Source: Haloarcula nitratireducens
Lineage (GTDB): Archaea; Halobacteriota; Halobacteria; Halobacteriales; Haloarculaceae
Length of the DNA stretch: 64,000 nucleotides
Assembly: GCF_019599505.1 (NCBI RefSeq)
Contig: NZ_RKLT01000003.1
Span: 310,001 to 374,000, forward strand
Reading direction: 5' to 3'
Part shown: one piece after another, positions 16,335 to 23,859 of the stretch
Layout of the letters: each line of letters opens with the position of its first letter
How positions within the stretch are numbered: the first letter of the stretch is position 1
Made by a program: the position numbers and the translations under genes
Notes under the pieces: model-generated
What the model saw: the letters and a program-made list of their open reading frames with translations, nothing else
Told to the model about the DNA's origin: nothing
Database searches by the model: none

Positions 16335-16388
16335 GGCTAATACTCCGTTCCGGACCGCGAAAAGTAATCGGCGTGTAAGCGGCGAGGG

Positions 16389-16408
16389 ATGAGTTCTGTC
16401 GAACTCAT
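16389..16408. repeat. Hairpin and palindrome in the 259-base gap 16335-16593
   Basis: An 8-bp perfect stem with a 4-base loop (ATGAGTTC-TGTC-GAACTCAT) lies upstream of the protease gene. It is followed 33 bases later by a 12-base perfect palindrome AGCAGATCTGCT (16442-16453). The rest of the gap is A/T-rich and holds no convincing coding sequence. These could be operators or a terminator for a transcript from the right; I cannot decide. Confidence 0.4.
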
Positions 16409-16593
16409 TATTCATATAGTTATCGTGTGAAACGAACGCTCAGCAGATCTGCTTGTCGGCGGTATTAGATATTATCGAGATGGATAATAGCACGAACCGG
16501 ATACTGAGCATAGGGCGTGTTCGGCCAGTAGCGTTTAAGCGTTAGTGAGAAAGCCGGTCACGCTGGAGACGGCTCAGACCTCTTTTATTGGCT

Positions 16594-16848
16594 TCAGTTT
16601 GCCTCGCCCTGTTCGACCTCGAAGATCTCGTCTGCGGTGAGTCCGTGGGCCTCTTCGTGAACTCTCTCACCCGCTTCTTTGCTTGGGCCTTCGAACAGAC
16701 AGAAGACGGCGCCTTCGTCCTCGTCGACCCAATAGTTCAGGTATTTCACACCGTGTTTCTCTTGGGTTTCGACGTCTTTCTTGTGAGCCTCTACGACGTC
16801 TTCAACGGATGCGTCGACATCTCTATGAACGTCCATATACAGTGGCAT
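16594..16848 (-). CDS. DUF4242 (SCO4226-like, nickel-binding fold) protein
   Basis: An 84-residue ferredoxin-fold protein of the DUF4242 family. It begins MPLYMDVHRDVD and contains AHKKDVETQEKHGVKYLNYW and AVFCLFEGPSKEA, the usual signature; a Streptomyces relative binds nickel. I take the ATG at 16848, nine codons inside the longest frame, because an A/T-rich TATA element (TATTTTATTA, 16875-16884) lies about 30 bases upstream. It has no operon partner; function is unknown. Confidence 0.85.
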   Translation of the reverse strand: MPLYMDVHRDVDASVEDVVEAHKKDVETQEKHGVKYLNYWVDEDEGAVFCLFEGPSKEAGERVHEEAHGLTADEIFEVEQGEAN

Positions 16849-17091
16849 GACACATGGCAGTACGGCCGAGGACATAATAAAATACTAACAATTTCACGCA
16901 AGGCCGACTGTTGATTAACTGAGTTACAGTTCCGCTCACGGTTCTCGATACGGACCGGCAGCTCGCACTCCGCAATGATGCAGTGTTGCCCAGCACTGAC
17001 CGCACCGAGTCAGGATATATGATTTTCTGATGGGTTAAACGGGACCGCTCGATCCGCTATCCGCCTCTCACGTCCGTTCGTCGTAGAATAG

Positions 17092-17113
17092 CGGGCGGCG
17101 AGGGATTTGAACC
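17092..17113 (-). repeat. Displaced copy of the tRNA-Arg 3' end (attachment-site-like)
   Basis: The 22 bases here are identical to 17205-17226, the 3' end of the tRNA-Arg(CCG) gene (acceptor 3' strand, T-arm and part of the T-loop). The copies are in direct orientation, 113 bases apart. A third, inverted and imperfect copy of the T-arm part occurs near 17149-17162. Between them are two hairpins (GAACGCCG/CGGCGTTC around 17117-17143 and GTCGCTCGC/GCGAGCGAC around 17174-17197). A duplicated tRNA 3' end is the classic trace of tyrosine-integrase insertion; no integrase or cargo is present. Confidence 0.7.
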
Positions 17114-17204
17114 ACGCGAACGCCGTCGCTTCGCTCGGCGTTCTCTACTTCGAGTCCCTCGCGTGACGTATTCGTCGCTCGCGGATATGCGAGCGACAGA
17201 AGTA

Positions 17205-17277
17205 CGGGCGGCGAGGGATTTGAACCCCCGACCATCTGGTCCGGAACCAGGCGTTCTGTCCGCTGAACTAGCCGCCC
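17205..17277 (-). tRNA. tRNA-Arg (anticodon CCG)
   Basis: A 73-base tRNA read on the minus strand. The 7-bp acceptor stem GGGCGGC/GCCGCCC, the 4-bp D stem GTTC/GAAC, the anticodon loop TTCCGGA with anticodon CCG, and the T arm with TTCAAAT loop are all visible, with discriminator G and no encoded CCA. The first pair of the anticodon stem (C27-A43) is a mismatch. It decodes CGG arginine codons. A TATA-like element (CGAATATCTT) lies about 10-20 bases upstream of its 5' end. Confidence 0.95.
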
Positions 17278-17323
17278 ACGGAGCAAGATATTCGATTGGC
17301 GCGCTTAACGGTTGCGACGGTGC

Positions 17324-17914
17324 CTACGGCGACTCGCTGGTCTCGAGCGTGAAGTCGTCGACGGGGTAGGCGACGCAGGTGAGACAGTAGCCGTCCTCCA
17401 TGTCGTCCTCGAACAGGGATTCGTTGCTGCTGTGGCGGATGTAGTCCTCGGCCGGGCCGTCCTCAATGTGACCGGCACAGGAGATACACTGGCCCTCTCG
17501 GCAGGCGTAGGGGAGGTCCCAACCCTCGTCTTCGCCCGCTTCGAGCAGCGGTTCGTTGTTGGCGACCTCGATGGTCTCGCCTTCCTTCGCGAACTCGACC
17601 TCGTAGTACTCGACCTCGTCGTCGGCGATCGCGTCGGGGTCGAAGCCCTCCTCTTCCTCTTCGGCCTCGCCTTCCTCGCCTTCGGCGAGTTCGCCCTCGC
17701 TGCCGCCGGCGGGGATCGCGGCCGCACCGCCACCGCCGATAGAGCGGTTGTACGGTTCGGGGAAGTCGGTCTCCGGAACCGACGCGGCGCGCTGCTCTAA
17801 GACCTCCTGGGAGATGTCCTCGGACGCCTCCCAGCCGGTCCCTTTCGCGTAGTGGAGCGCCACCACGGTGAGGGCGAGCACGGCCCCGCCGAGGACGCCT
17901 GCGAGTTCAACCAT
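17324..17914 (-). CDS. Membrane-anchored 2Fe-2S ferredoxin
   Basis: A 196-residue protein with an N-terminal hydrophobic anchor (residues 2-22), an acidic low-complexity linker (70-95) and a plant-type 2Fe-2S domain (about 100-190). The four cluster ligands are seen as Cys138, Cys143, Cys146 (ACREGQCISC) and Cys177 (GYCLTC). Soluble halobacterial ferredoxin lacks the anchor, so this version probably passes electrons at the membrane. It is monocistronic, with a TATA-like stretch (GTTTAACTAAG) just upstream of the ATG at 17914. Confidence 0.9.
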   Translation of the reverse strand: MVELAGVLGGAVLALTVVALHYAKGTGWEASEDISQEVLEQRAASVPETDFPEPYNRSIGGGGAAAIPAGGSEGELAEGEEGEAEEEEEGFDPDAIADDEVEYYEVEFAKEGETIEVANNEPLLEAGEDEGWDLPYACREGQCISCAGHIEDGPAEDYIRHSSNESLFEDDMEDGYCLTCVAYPVDDFTLETSESP

Positions 17915-18026
17915 ACGGGCGGCTATGGAGTAGTGGTTTAACTAAGCTTTGGATTCCGCCGTTTGCCCCGCGCCGGTGGTGGAAACGGAACCGGCCCGCG
18001 GCCGTCTCCCTCGTCTCGCGGTCGCT

Positions 18027-18926
18027 TCACTCCCGGCGCGGCACGTCGTGCCGGCCGAAACCGTATCGGAGGCGGCTGGCGAGTCGGCGGGCGAAGCGGC
18101 CGTCGTCGGCCCGCGACCCGAAGCGCTCGGCCAGCGCCTGGTAGATGAGCGGGACCGGGACCTCCTGTTCGAGGGCCTCTTGGACCGTCCACGTCCCCGT
18201 AGAGCCGCCCTCGACGCGGTCGGCGACGGTTCCGAGGTCGACGCCCTCCTCGCGGAACGCCTCCTCGCAGAGTTCCAGCAGCCACGAGCGGATGACCGCG
18301 CCGTTGTTCCACGTGCGCGCGACGGCCTCCAGGTCGAGGTCGTAACGGCCGTTGGCGAGCAGTTCGAACCCCTCGCCGTAGGTCTGCATCAGCGCGTACT
18401 CGACGCCGTTGTGGACCATCTTCACGTAGTGGCCCGACCCGGCGGGACCCATGCGGTCGTGACCCGCCGGACCCGTCGCCACGGCGTCGAAGACCGGTTC
18501 GAGTTCGTCGTAGGCCCACTGCGGGCCGCCGACCATCAGCGAGAAGCCCAGTTCAGCGCCGGCGGGACCGCCGGAGGTGCCGCAGTCGAGGTAGGCGGCG
18601 TCGGTCGATTCGGCGCGTCGGACCGAGTCCTCGAAGCGGGAGTTCCCGCCGTCGACGACGACGTCGTCGCCGTCGACGTGGGGGGCGAGTTCGTCGAGCG
18701 CGGCGTCGACCGGGTCGCCGGCGGGCACCATCAGCCAGATGCGCTTGTCCTCGCCCAGCGACTCCGCGAGGGCGGAGATAGAGTCCGCCGGGCGCGCGCC
18801 CGCGTCGGCGGCGTCGGCGACCGCGTCTTCGTCGATGTCGAAGACCACCACGTCGTGGCCCGCGTCGAGCACGCGGTCGACGACGATCCGTCCCATGCGT
18901 CCGAGTCCGATGACGCCCAGTTCCAT
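18027..18926 (-). CDS. gndA: 6-phosphogluconate dehydrogenase, decarboxylating
   Basis: A 299-residue short-form 6-phosphogluconate dehydrogenase, which oxidises 6-phosphogluconate to ribulose 5-phosphate in the haloarchaeal oxidative pentose phosphate pathway. N-terminal Rossmann motif GVIGLGRMG (residues 4-12) with an acidic DIDE after strand 2 suggests NAD preference. Substrate residues lie in VDGGNSRFEDS, CGTSGGPAGAELG and KMVHNGVEYALMQ, with the catalytic Lys in the last. The family usually has about 300 residues in archaea. It is divergent from the M29 peptidase gene with 111 bases between them. Confidence 0.92.
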   Translation of the reverse strand: MELGVIGLGRMGRIVVDRVLDAGHDVVVFDIDEDAVADAADAGARPADSISALAESLGEDKRIWLMVPAGDPVDAALDELAPHVDGDDVVVDGGNSRFEDSVRRAESTDAAYLDCGTSGGPAGAELGFSLMVGGPQWAYDELEPVFDAVATGPAGHDRMGPAGSGHYVKMVHNGVEYALMQTYGEGFELLANGRYDLDLEAVARTWNNGAVIRSWLLELCEEAFREEGVDLGTVADRVEGGSTGTWTVQEALEQEVPVPLIYQALAERFGSRADDGRFARRLASRLRYGFGRHDVPRRE

Positions 18927-19037
18927 GCCTGCTGATTTCCCAGCGTACAGGTAGGGATTCCGGTTCGGCTACGCGCCCCGCTCGGGAACCGTTCCAGAGA
19001 CGGTACGCTTTCTACCGGGCCGGTTCCACGAGCGAGC

Positions 19038-20120
19038 ATGGACGACCGCGTACGCGAACACGCACGGACGCTCGTCGACTGGAGCGCTCGCATCGAGGCC
19101 GGCGACGACGTCGTCGTGCAGGTCGAGGAGGGCGCACACGACCTGGGCGTCGCCGTCGCCGAAGCGCTCGGCGAGCGGGGAGCGAACCTGCTCTCGACGT
19201 ACCGCTCGGACGAACTCGCGCGAGCGTACCTCCGAGCGCACGACGGCGAGTTCGAGGCGAACCCCGACTACGAACTGGCGCTGTACGAGCGAGCGGACAG
19301 CGTCTTGATTCTCTCGGGCACGAACAACACCGCCGGCACCGCCGACGTGGCCGGCGAACAGCGCCAGGCGTACTCGAAGGCTCGGCGGGAGATTCGGGAA
19401 GCGCGGCTCGATACCGACTGGGTCTCGACCCAGCACCCGACGCGCGCGATGGCCCAGCAGGCCGGGATGGCCTACGAGGCCTATCGGGACTTCGTCTACG
19501 ACGCGACGCTGCGGGACTGGGAGGCGCTGGCCGAGGAGCAGGCGCAGTTGAAGGAGATTCTCGACGACGGAGCGGAAGTCCGTCTCGTCGCCGACGGGAC
19601 GGATCTCACGCTGTCGATCGAGGGTCGGACGGCGGTCAACTCCGCGGCCAGCGTCGCCTACGACTCGCACAACCTCCCCTCCGGCGAGGTGTTCACCGCG
19701 CCGGAAGCCACCGAGGGCGTCGTCACCTTCGACGTGCCGATGACGATTCAGGGCCGACGGGTCCGCGACGCGGAGCTCACCTTCGAGGACGGCGCGGTCA
19801 CGGACTTCGCGGCCGCACAGGGCGAAGCCGTCCTCGAAGACGTCCTCAATACCGACGACGGTGCGCGGCGACTCGGCGAACTCGGCGTCGGGATGAACCG
19901 CGGCGTCGACCGCGTTACCGACAACATCCTCTTCGACGAGAAGATGGGCGGGACGGTTCACCTGGCGCTCGGCCGGGCTTACGACGCGTGCCTGCCGGAG
20001 GGAGAATCCGGAAACGAGAGCGCGATCCACGTCGACCTCATCACGACGATGGACGAGGGGTCGCGGCTGGAGGTCGACGGCGAAGCCGTGCAGGAGGATG
20101 GGCGGTTTCGGTGGGAGTAG
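19038..20120 (+). CDS. M29-family aminopeptidase
   Basis: A 360-residue metallo-aminopeptidase of the M29 (AmpS/thermophilic aminopeptidase) family, which removes N-terminal residues with two metal ions. Metal-site segments appear as NLPSGEVFTAPEATEG, the Glu-containing ELGVGMNRGVDRVTDNILFDE (split across 290-315) and KMGGTVHLALGRAYD, ending with HVDLI. A more divergent family member is at 43902. The stop codon TAG at 20118-20120 is the first part of a hairpin element that recurs after another gene. The gene is divergent from gndA. Confidence 0.88.
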   Translation: MDDRVREHARTLVDWSARIEAGDDVVVQVEEGAHDLGVAVAEALGERGANLLSTYRSDELARAYLRAHDGEFEANPDYELALYERADSVLILSGTNNTAGTADVAGEQRQAYSKARREIREARLDTDWVSTQHPTRAMAQQAGMAYEAYRDFVYDATLRDWEALAEEQAQLKEILDDGAEVRLVADGTDLTLSIEGRTAVNSAASVAYDSHNLPSGEVFTAPEATEGVVTFDVPMTIQGRRVRDAELTFEDGAVTDFAAAQGEAVLEDVLNTDDGARRLGELGVGMNRGVDRVTDNILFDEKMGGTVHLALGRAYDACLPEGESGNESAIHVDLITTMDEGSRLEVDGEAVQEDGRFRWE

Positions 20121-20230
20121 CGAGGTTCCGAACGGAGTGCGGAACCTCGAATAGTGAGCGGGAGCGAAGCGACACGCGAGCAGTAGCGGGGAACTGAACG
20201 AAGTGAACTTCCTCGAATAGCGAAACGGCG
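20118..20230 (+). repeat. Hairpin element family, copy 1 (supplies the upstream stop codon)
   Basis: The element begins with the TAG that ends the M29 gene, then a 10-bp perfect stem CGAGGTTCCG (20121-20130) and CGGAACCTCG (20140-20149) with a 9-base loop, then AATAGTGAGCG. Degenerate related units follow (GGGAACTGAACGAAGTGAAC and TTCCTCGAATAGCG around 20188-20220). The same core, TAGCGAGGTTC...GAACCTCGAATAGCGAGCG, recurs at 35252-35294. Confidence 0.75.
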
Positions 20231-20402
20231 AACGAAGTGAGCCGCGGAGCGGTAGCGCGGTTCGGAGCGTGGAGCGGGCGGGAACCACAGGTAGCGAGGG
20301 TCCGAGAGAGCGGAGGCTCACACACCGGATCGCACCGTTCACTGGCTACAATCGGCCCTCACGAGTCGCGCGACAGCCGTGACACTGGGCGCTCGTCGGC
20401 GT

Positions 20403-20498
20403 CGAAAGTAGGAAAGATCGGAAAGAGGGGTGGGGGGTGGGGGGTGGTGGCACCCAAAGTGGGTGCGCTTAGAGATTCGGGAGTGATAATTAAGAATC
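20403..20498 (+). repeat. Polypurine tract, G-quadruplex motif and two hairpins
   Basis: A purine-rich stretch (20403-20430) runs into five G blocks separated by single T residues (20427-20450: G4, G6, G6, G2, G2), which can form a G-quadruplex. It is followed at once by a 7-bp hairpin GCACCCA-AAG-TGGGTGC (20450-20466) and an A/T-rich inverted pair AGATTC/GAATCT (about 20471-20498). The whole region 20231-20599 has no credible gene. It may be the 3' or 5' region of a non-coding RNA or the promoter of rimI. Confidence 0.6.
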
Positions 20499-20599
20499 TT
20501 CCGGCCGACCCCCTCTAGTGGTAAGGTTCTGCACATGTCTTTCAGAAATGAAATTCGGATCGGGTGTCGGGAACGGAGTCGCGGCCGGCGGTAACACAT

Positions 20600-21121
20600 A
20601 TGCGTGCGCGCTCCGTAGGTGCGTTCGTGACGACGGTGGCACCGGGCGGTCGCGACGGGACCGACAGACCGGGGGTTCGGCAGGCCGAGCGCGCCGACCT
20701 GCTGGAGATTCATCGCATCGAACAGGCGTCGTTCCCCCAGCCGTGGCCGTTCTCGGCGCTGGAGAGCTACCTCGGCGAGGAGGGCTTTCTCGTCGCCGAG
20801 GCGGGCACCGAGGACGGCGTGCCGATCGTGGCGGGGTACGTCATCGCCGATACGGTCCCGAACCACGGAACGCCGTTGGGCCACATCAAGGACCTCGCGG
20901 TGCGCGAGGAGTACCGACGGGAGGGCGTGGCGACCGCGCTGTTGGAGAGTGCGCTCGAAGCCGTGACAGCGACCGGAGCCGGCTCGGTCAAGCTCGAAGT
21001 GCGCGCGGACAACGACGGCGCGAGGCGGCTGTACCGGCAGTTCGGCTTCCAACACCGCAAGACCATTCCCAACTACTACAGCAACGGCGAGGACGCGCAG
21101 GTCATGGTCCGGTTGCTCTGA
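20600..21121 (+). CDS. rimI: Ribosomal-protein-alanine N-acetyltransferase (RimI/Ard1-like)
   Basis: A GNAT acetyltransferase of about 165-173 residues that acetylates protein N-termini. It begins its domain at VRQAERADLLEIHRIEQASF and shows the acetyl-CoA loop EEYRREGVATALLESAL and the C-terminal NDGARRLYRQFGFQHRKTI. RimI/Ard1 members have WPFSALESYL near residue 55 as here. The start is uncertain: ATG at 20600 or GTG at 20627 (then the ATATG at 20597-20602 would act as TATA box for a leaderless transcript). It lies downstream of the G-rich region and may be its own transcription unit. Confidence 0.88.
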   Translation: MRARSVGAFVTTVAPGGRDGTDRPGVRQAERADLLEIHRIEQASFPQPWPFSALESYLGEEGFLVAEAGTEDGVPIVAGYVIADTVPNHGTPLGHIKDLAVREEYRREGVATALLESALEAVTATGAGSVKLEVRADNDGARRLYRQFGFQHRKTIPNYYSNGEDAQVMVRLL

Positions 21122-21164
21122 GACCCGGCTTTCTATACGGCTCCGCCGTCTCCGTTCGAACACA

Positions 21165-21641
21165 ATGGGATACGCGTGCCCCGTCTGTGACGACCCGCAG
21201 GCAGACGCCCGTCACCTCGCGAACCACCTCGCGTTCACGGCGATGACCAGCGGCGACGACCACGAGGCGTGGTTGGACGATCACGTCGAGAACTGGGGGC
21301 AGTTGGGCGAGAGCGAACTGGCGGAAGAAGTCACCGCTCACGCCGAGGAGACGGAGTTCCCGCAGGTGTTCGAGGAGAGCGGTGTCGACTCCGGACACGA
21401 GCACGAGCACGACCACGGCCACGAAGGCGTCCCCGGGGACGGCGACCTGCCGCCGGGGACCGACAGCCACCGCGGCCAGCGGTCGATGAGCGACGAGGAC
21501 CGAGAGGTGCTGGCCGAGGCCCGCGACCTCACGCGGGAGATGCTGGACGACGAGAGCGGTGACGAGGAAGGCGGTGACGAAGGGAGCGGGACCGACGGGC
21601 AGAGCGCGGACGGCGACGCGGCCGGAGACGAAACCGAATAG
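21165..21641 (+). CDS. Small zinc-finger, His-rich haloarchaeal protein (DUF5810-like)
   Basis: A 158-residue acidic protein. The N-terminus is a clear C2H2-like zinc finger (Cys5, Cys8, His17, His21 in ACPVCDDPQADARHLANHLA). A histidine-rich stretch HEHEHDHGHEG (about residues 82-92) could bind further metal, and the last 45 residues are Asp/Glu/Gly-rich and disordered. It resembles the haloarchaeal family DUF5810, usually followed by DUF5809 as here. Function unknown. It lies 24 bases before the next gene and probably forms an operon through the rhodanese gene. Confidence 0.85.
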   Translation: MGYACPVCDDPQADARHLANHLAFTAMTSGDDHEAWLDDHVENWGQLGESELAEEVTAHAEETEFPQVFEESGVDSGHEHEHDHGHEGVPGDGDLPPGTDSHRGQRSMSDEDREVLAEARDLTREMLDDESGDEEGGDEGSGTDGQSADGDAAGDETE

Positions 21642-21665
21642 TTCCGCGGCTACCTAGGTCCGCGC

Positions 21666-22079
21666 ATGGAGACCGAGGGGCAGTTCTCGCCGACGACAGT
21701 CGCCGACGCGCAGGACCGCTACGAGGCACTGGGACCGACCGCGCAGGTCGTCGTCAAGGAGGTGGCGAAGGCGATGGGACTCGACGCCGAGGAGTACCGC
21801 GACCGGGTCACGAGCGAGGTCGTCGAGACAGCCCGCGACGTGTTGTTCGCCGAATCGCTCTCCGTGACCGTCGGAACCGCCGAGGAGTTCGAGGCGTGGG
21901 CGGCCGACGCCGATCACGAGGTGACCGTCGTCGGGGCCGACAACGTCGACAACGTCGTCTGGCACGCGCCCGCGTTCGCCGACGAGGCGGTCGCGGCCAC
22001 GTTCCAGTCGGAGCGCCGGGCCGCCGTCGGCACGCTCCGCCGGCAGGCGTTCGGGCGCATCTACAGCGAGGTCGTTTGA
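21666..22079 (+). CDS. Conserved haloarchaeal protein (DUF5809-like)
   Basis: A 137-residue soluble acidic protein, mostly helical at the start (VADAQDRYEALGPTAQVVVKE) with an alternating beta segment VTVVGADNVDNVVWHAPAF. It resembles the family DUF5809 that accompanies DUF5810 in haloarchaea. No catalytic motif is visible. The last base of its stop TGA is the A of the next ATG, so the following membrane protein is translationally coupled. Confidence 0.8.
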   Translation: METEGQFSPTTVADAQDRYEALGPTAQVVVKEVAKAMGLDAEEYRDRVTSEVVETARDVLFAESLSVTVGTAEEFEAWAADADHEVTVVGADNVDNVVWHAPAFADEAVAATFQSERRAAVGTLRRQAFGRIYSEVV

Positions 22080-22492
22080 TGCGGACGGTCACCCGCAACT
22101 TCATCCTCGGCGTGGGCGTCGTCGTCCTCCTCCTCTTGGCGCTGGGTGCGCTCCCCAGCTATCTCAAGAGCGGCGACCCGTACTACCTCACCGCGACGCC
22201 CGAGAACGGGAGCGTCAGCGTCGAGAACGGGACGGCGGTCAACGGGAGCGATCTCTCGGCACAGCGGTATCCCTACACGACCGCCGCGCTCGACGACGCC
22301 GCGAGGAACGATACCGGTCGGTCGGAGCCCTACTGGCGCGGTCCCGTCGGACTGAAAGGGGCGTTCACCCACTCGCCGTTCGACGAACTCGATGCGCTCC
22401 GTCAGCGGGCTCCCGAGGCGACCGACGGTGAGACGGTGGTCGTCCGCCACGACGGGACGTTTTACCGCCTCGCCGTGACACAACGACCGTGA
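22079..22492 (+). CDS. Small membrane-anchored protein, unknown
   Basis: A 137-residue protein with a single N-terminal hydrophobic segment (about residues 9-25, ILGVGVVVLLLLALGALP) followed by an extracytoplasmic-looking domain rich in Asn-Gly-Ser (PENGSVSVENGTAVNGSDLS, with several N-glycosylation sequons). The start at 22079 is fixed by a one-base overlap with the upstream stop; in-frame sequence further upstream is out-of-frame DUF5809. It overlaps the Nudix gene by four bases (GTGA). Function unknown. Confidence 0.8.
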   Translation: MRTVTRNFILGVGVVVLLLLALGALPSYLKSGDPYYLTATPENGSVSVENGTAVNGSDLSAQRYPYTTAALDDAARNDTGRSEPYWRGPVGLKGAFTHSPFDELDALRQRAPEATDGETVVVRHDGTFYRLAVTQRP

Positions 22493-23031
22493 CCCGCGAC
22501 CAGACCCACGAGTGGCCAGTCGTCGAATCGGCGACGGAGTACGAGACCGGCTGGTACGCCGGCGGCTACGACCGCGTCCGGCAACCGGACGGCTCGGAGA
22601 AGAACTACTACTGGGCGGAACTGCCCGACGCCGTCGTCGTGGTGGCCCGGACCGGCGACGAACTCGTCTTCGTCGACCAGTTCCGCCCGGTCATCCGCGA
22701 GCAGTGTCTGGAACTACCCGCCGGCATCGTCGAGGACGGCGAGTCCTACACGACGGCCGGCGCGCGCGAGCTCCGCGAGGAGACCGGGTTCGACCCCGCC
22801 GGCGTCTCCCTACTGGAGGAGTTCTGGTGTTCGACCGGCGTCCTCAGACATCGGCGGGGCATCGTCTTCGCCGAGGGACTCGACCCCGTCGACCGAGAAC
22901 TGGACGACAACGAGTTCCTCTCTGTGACGACGGTCCCCGTCGAAGACGCCCTCGACGTCGCCCGGCGCGAACCGGCCAACGACGCCACCATCGAGGGGAT
23001 TCTGCTCGCGCGGGCCGAGGGCGTGCTGTAG
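22489..23031 (+). CDS. Nudix hydrolase (ADP-ribose pyrophosphatase-like)
   Basis: A 180-residue Nudix protein. The Nudix box is intact (GIVEDGESYTTAGAREL then REETGF), preceded by the ELPAG segment typical of ADP-ribose pyrophosphatases. The likely substrate is ADP-ribose or a similar nucleoside diphosphate derivative. It starts with GTG overlapping the upstream stop (GTGA). The fifth gene of the run from 21165, it is followed 38 bases later by the rhodanese gene. Confidence 0.88.
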   Translation: MTRDQTHEWPVVESATEYETGWYAGGYDRVRQPDGSEKNYYWAELPDAVVVVARTGDELVFVDQFRPVIREQCLELPAGIVEDGESYTTAGARELREETGFDPAGVSLLEEFWCSTGVLRHRRGIVFAEGLDPVDRELDDNEFLSVTTVPVEDALDVARREPANDATIEGILLARAEGVL

Positions 23032-23069
23032 TCGGAGCACGTTTAGGGCTCGACCGTTTTCGAAGGGAC

Positions 23070-23426
23070 ATGGACGGCGAAATCAACGGCGAGGAGCTGC
23101 GAGCGCTGCTCGACGAGGACGAGGCGCGGGTCGTGGACATCCGCTCGCCGAACGCCTTCGAGCGAGGCCACATCCCCGGCAGCGAGAACGTCCCCTTCCC
23201 GTCGCTCGTCGACGAGGTCGAACGGTTCGAGGACGAGGAGCGAGTCGTGACGGTGTGTCCGAAGGGGAAGTCGAGCGTCCAGGCCGCCCGGCTCATCGCC
23301 TCCTACGAGGGGTTCGACGGCCGCGTCGACAGTTTCGCGCCCGGCCTCACCGGCTGGGAGGGGGCGCTCGAATCGAGCGACGGAGACGAGCGGGCCGCTG
23401 ACGAAGGACCGGAAGCGCCGTTCTGA
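23070..23426 (+). CDS. Rhodanese-domain protein
   Basis: A 118-residue single rhodanese domain. It shows VVDIRSPNAFERGHIPGSEN near the N-terminus and the active-site loop VCPKGKSSVQAARLI with Cys, so it could carry persulfide sulfur for tRNA thiolation, cofactors or detoxification. The C-terminal 20 residues are acidic and disordered. It has the ATG at 23070 with a short spacer after the Nudix gene and probably ends that operon. Confidence 0.88.
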   Translation: MDGEINGEELRALLDEDEARVVDIRSPNAFERGHIPGSENVPFPSLVDEVERFEDEERVVTVCPKGKSSVQAARLIASYEGFDGRVDSFAPGLTGWEGALESSDGDERAADEGPEAPF

Positions 23427-23859
23427 AGTCGGTATCTCCGCCAGTTCGAGGCCGGGGGTTGGCGCGGTTTCTCGAAACGGCTCCCGAGCGAACGGGCCAC
23501 TCGGTAGCGCGCAATAGGCTATTGGGGGTGGTTTCGACCGCGCTCACAGCGTCGGCGATCGGCGTCACGTCGGCGAGTTCTCCAGCCGAAGCGAGCGGGT
23601 TCAGGGACGAAAGCGGATCGGACCGCTCGTCGTACGGAAACGGTGGCTCGGTCGAAAGCTCTCATCACAAGGGGCTGAGCGGGGGTAACTGCTCGTCATC
23701 GCCACCGACGGCGGCTACGCTACCGGCGGTGAAAAACTCGTTCATCGGCCGCCGAAGGAGGCGGCCCGGCCACGGGGAGGCTCAGAACACCTCCGCCGGT
23801 CTGCGCCGCGCGTGGTTTCAAGTGCGGGTGACGCTTGGTTCCGACTGGATACCGGCTCG
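23427..23859. other. Gene-free stretch of about 430 bases
   Basis: Between the rhodanese and DMT genes I see no coding sequence I can support. Open frames here lack homology-like composition and run into the DMT gene in the wrong frame. The DNA is less GC-rich than its surroundings and contains several short inverted repeats (for example GGCCGCC near 23744 and GGCGGCC near 23759). It could hold a small RNA or remnants of a lost gene. Confidence 0.4.
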
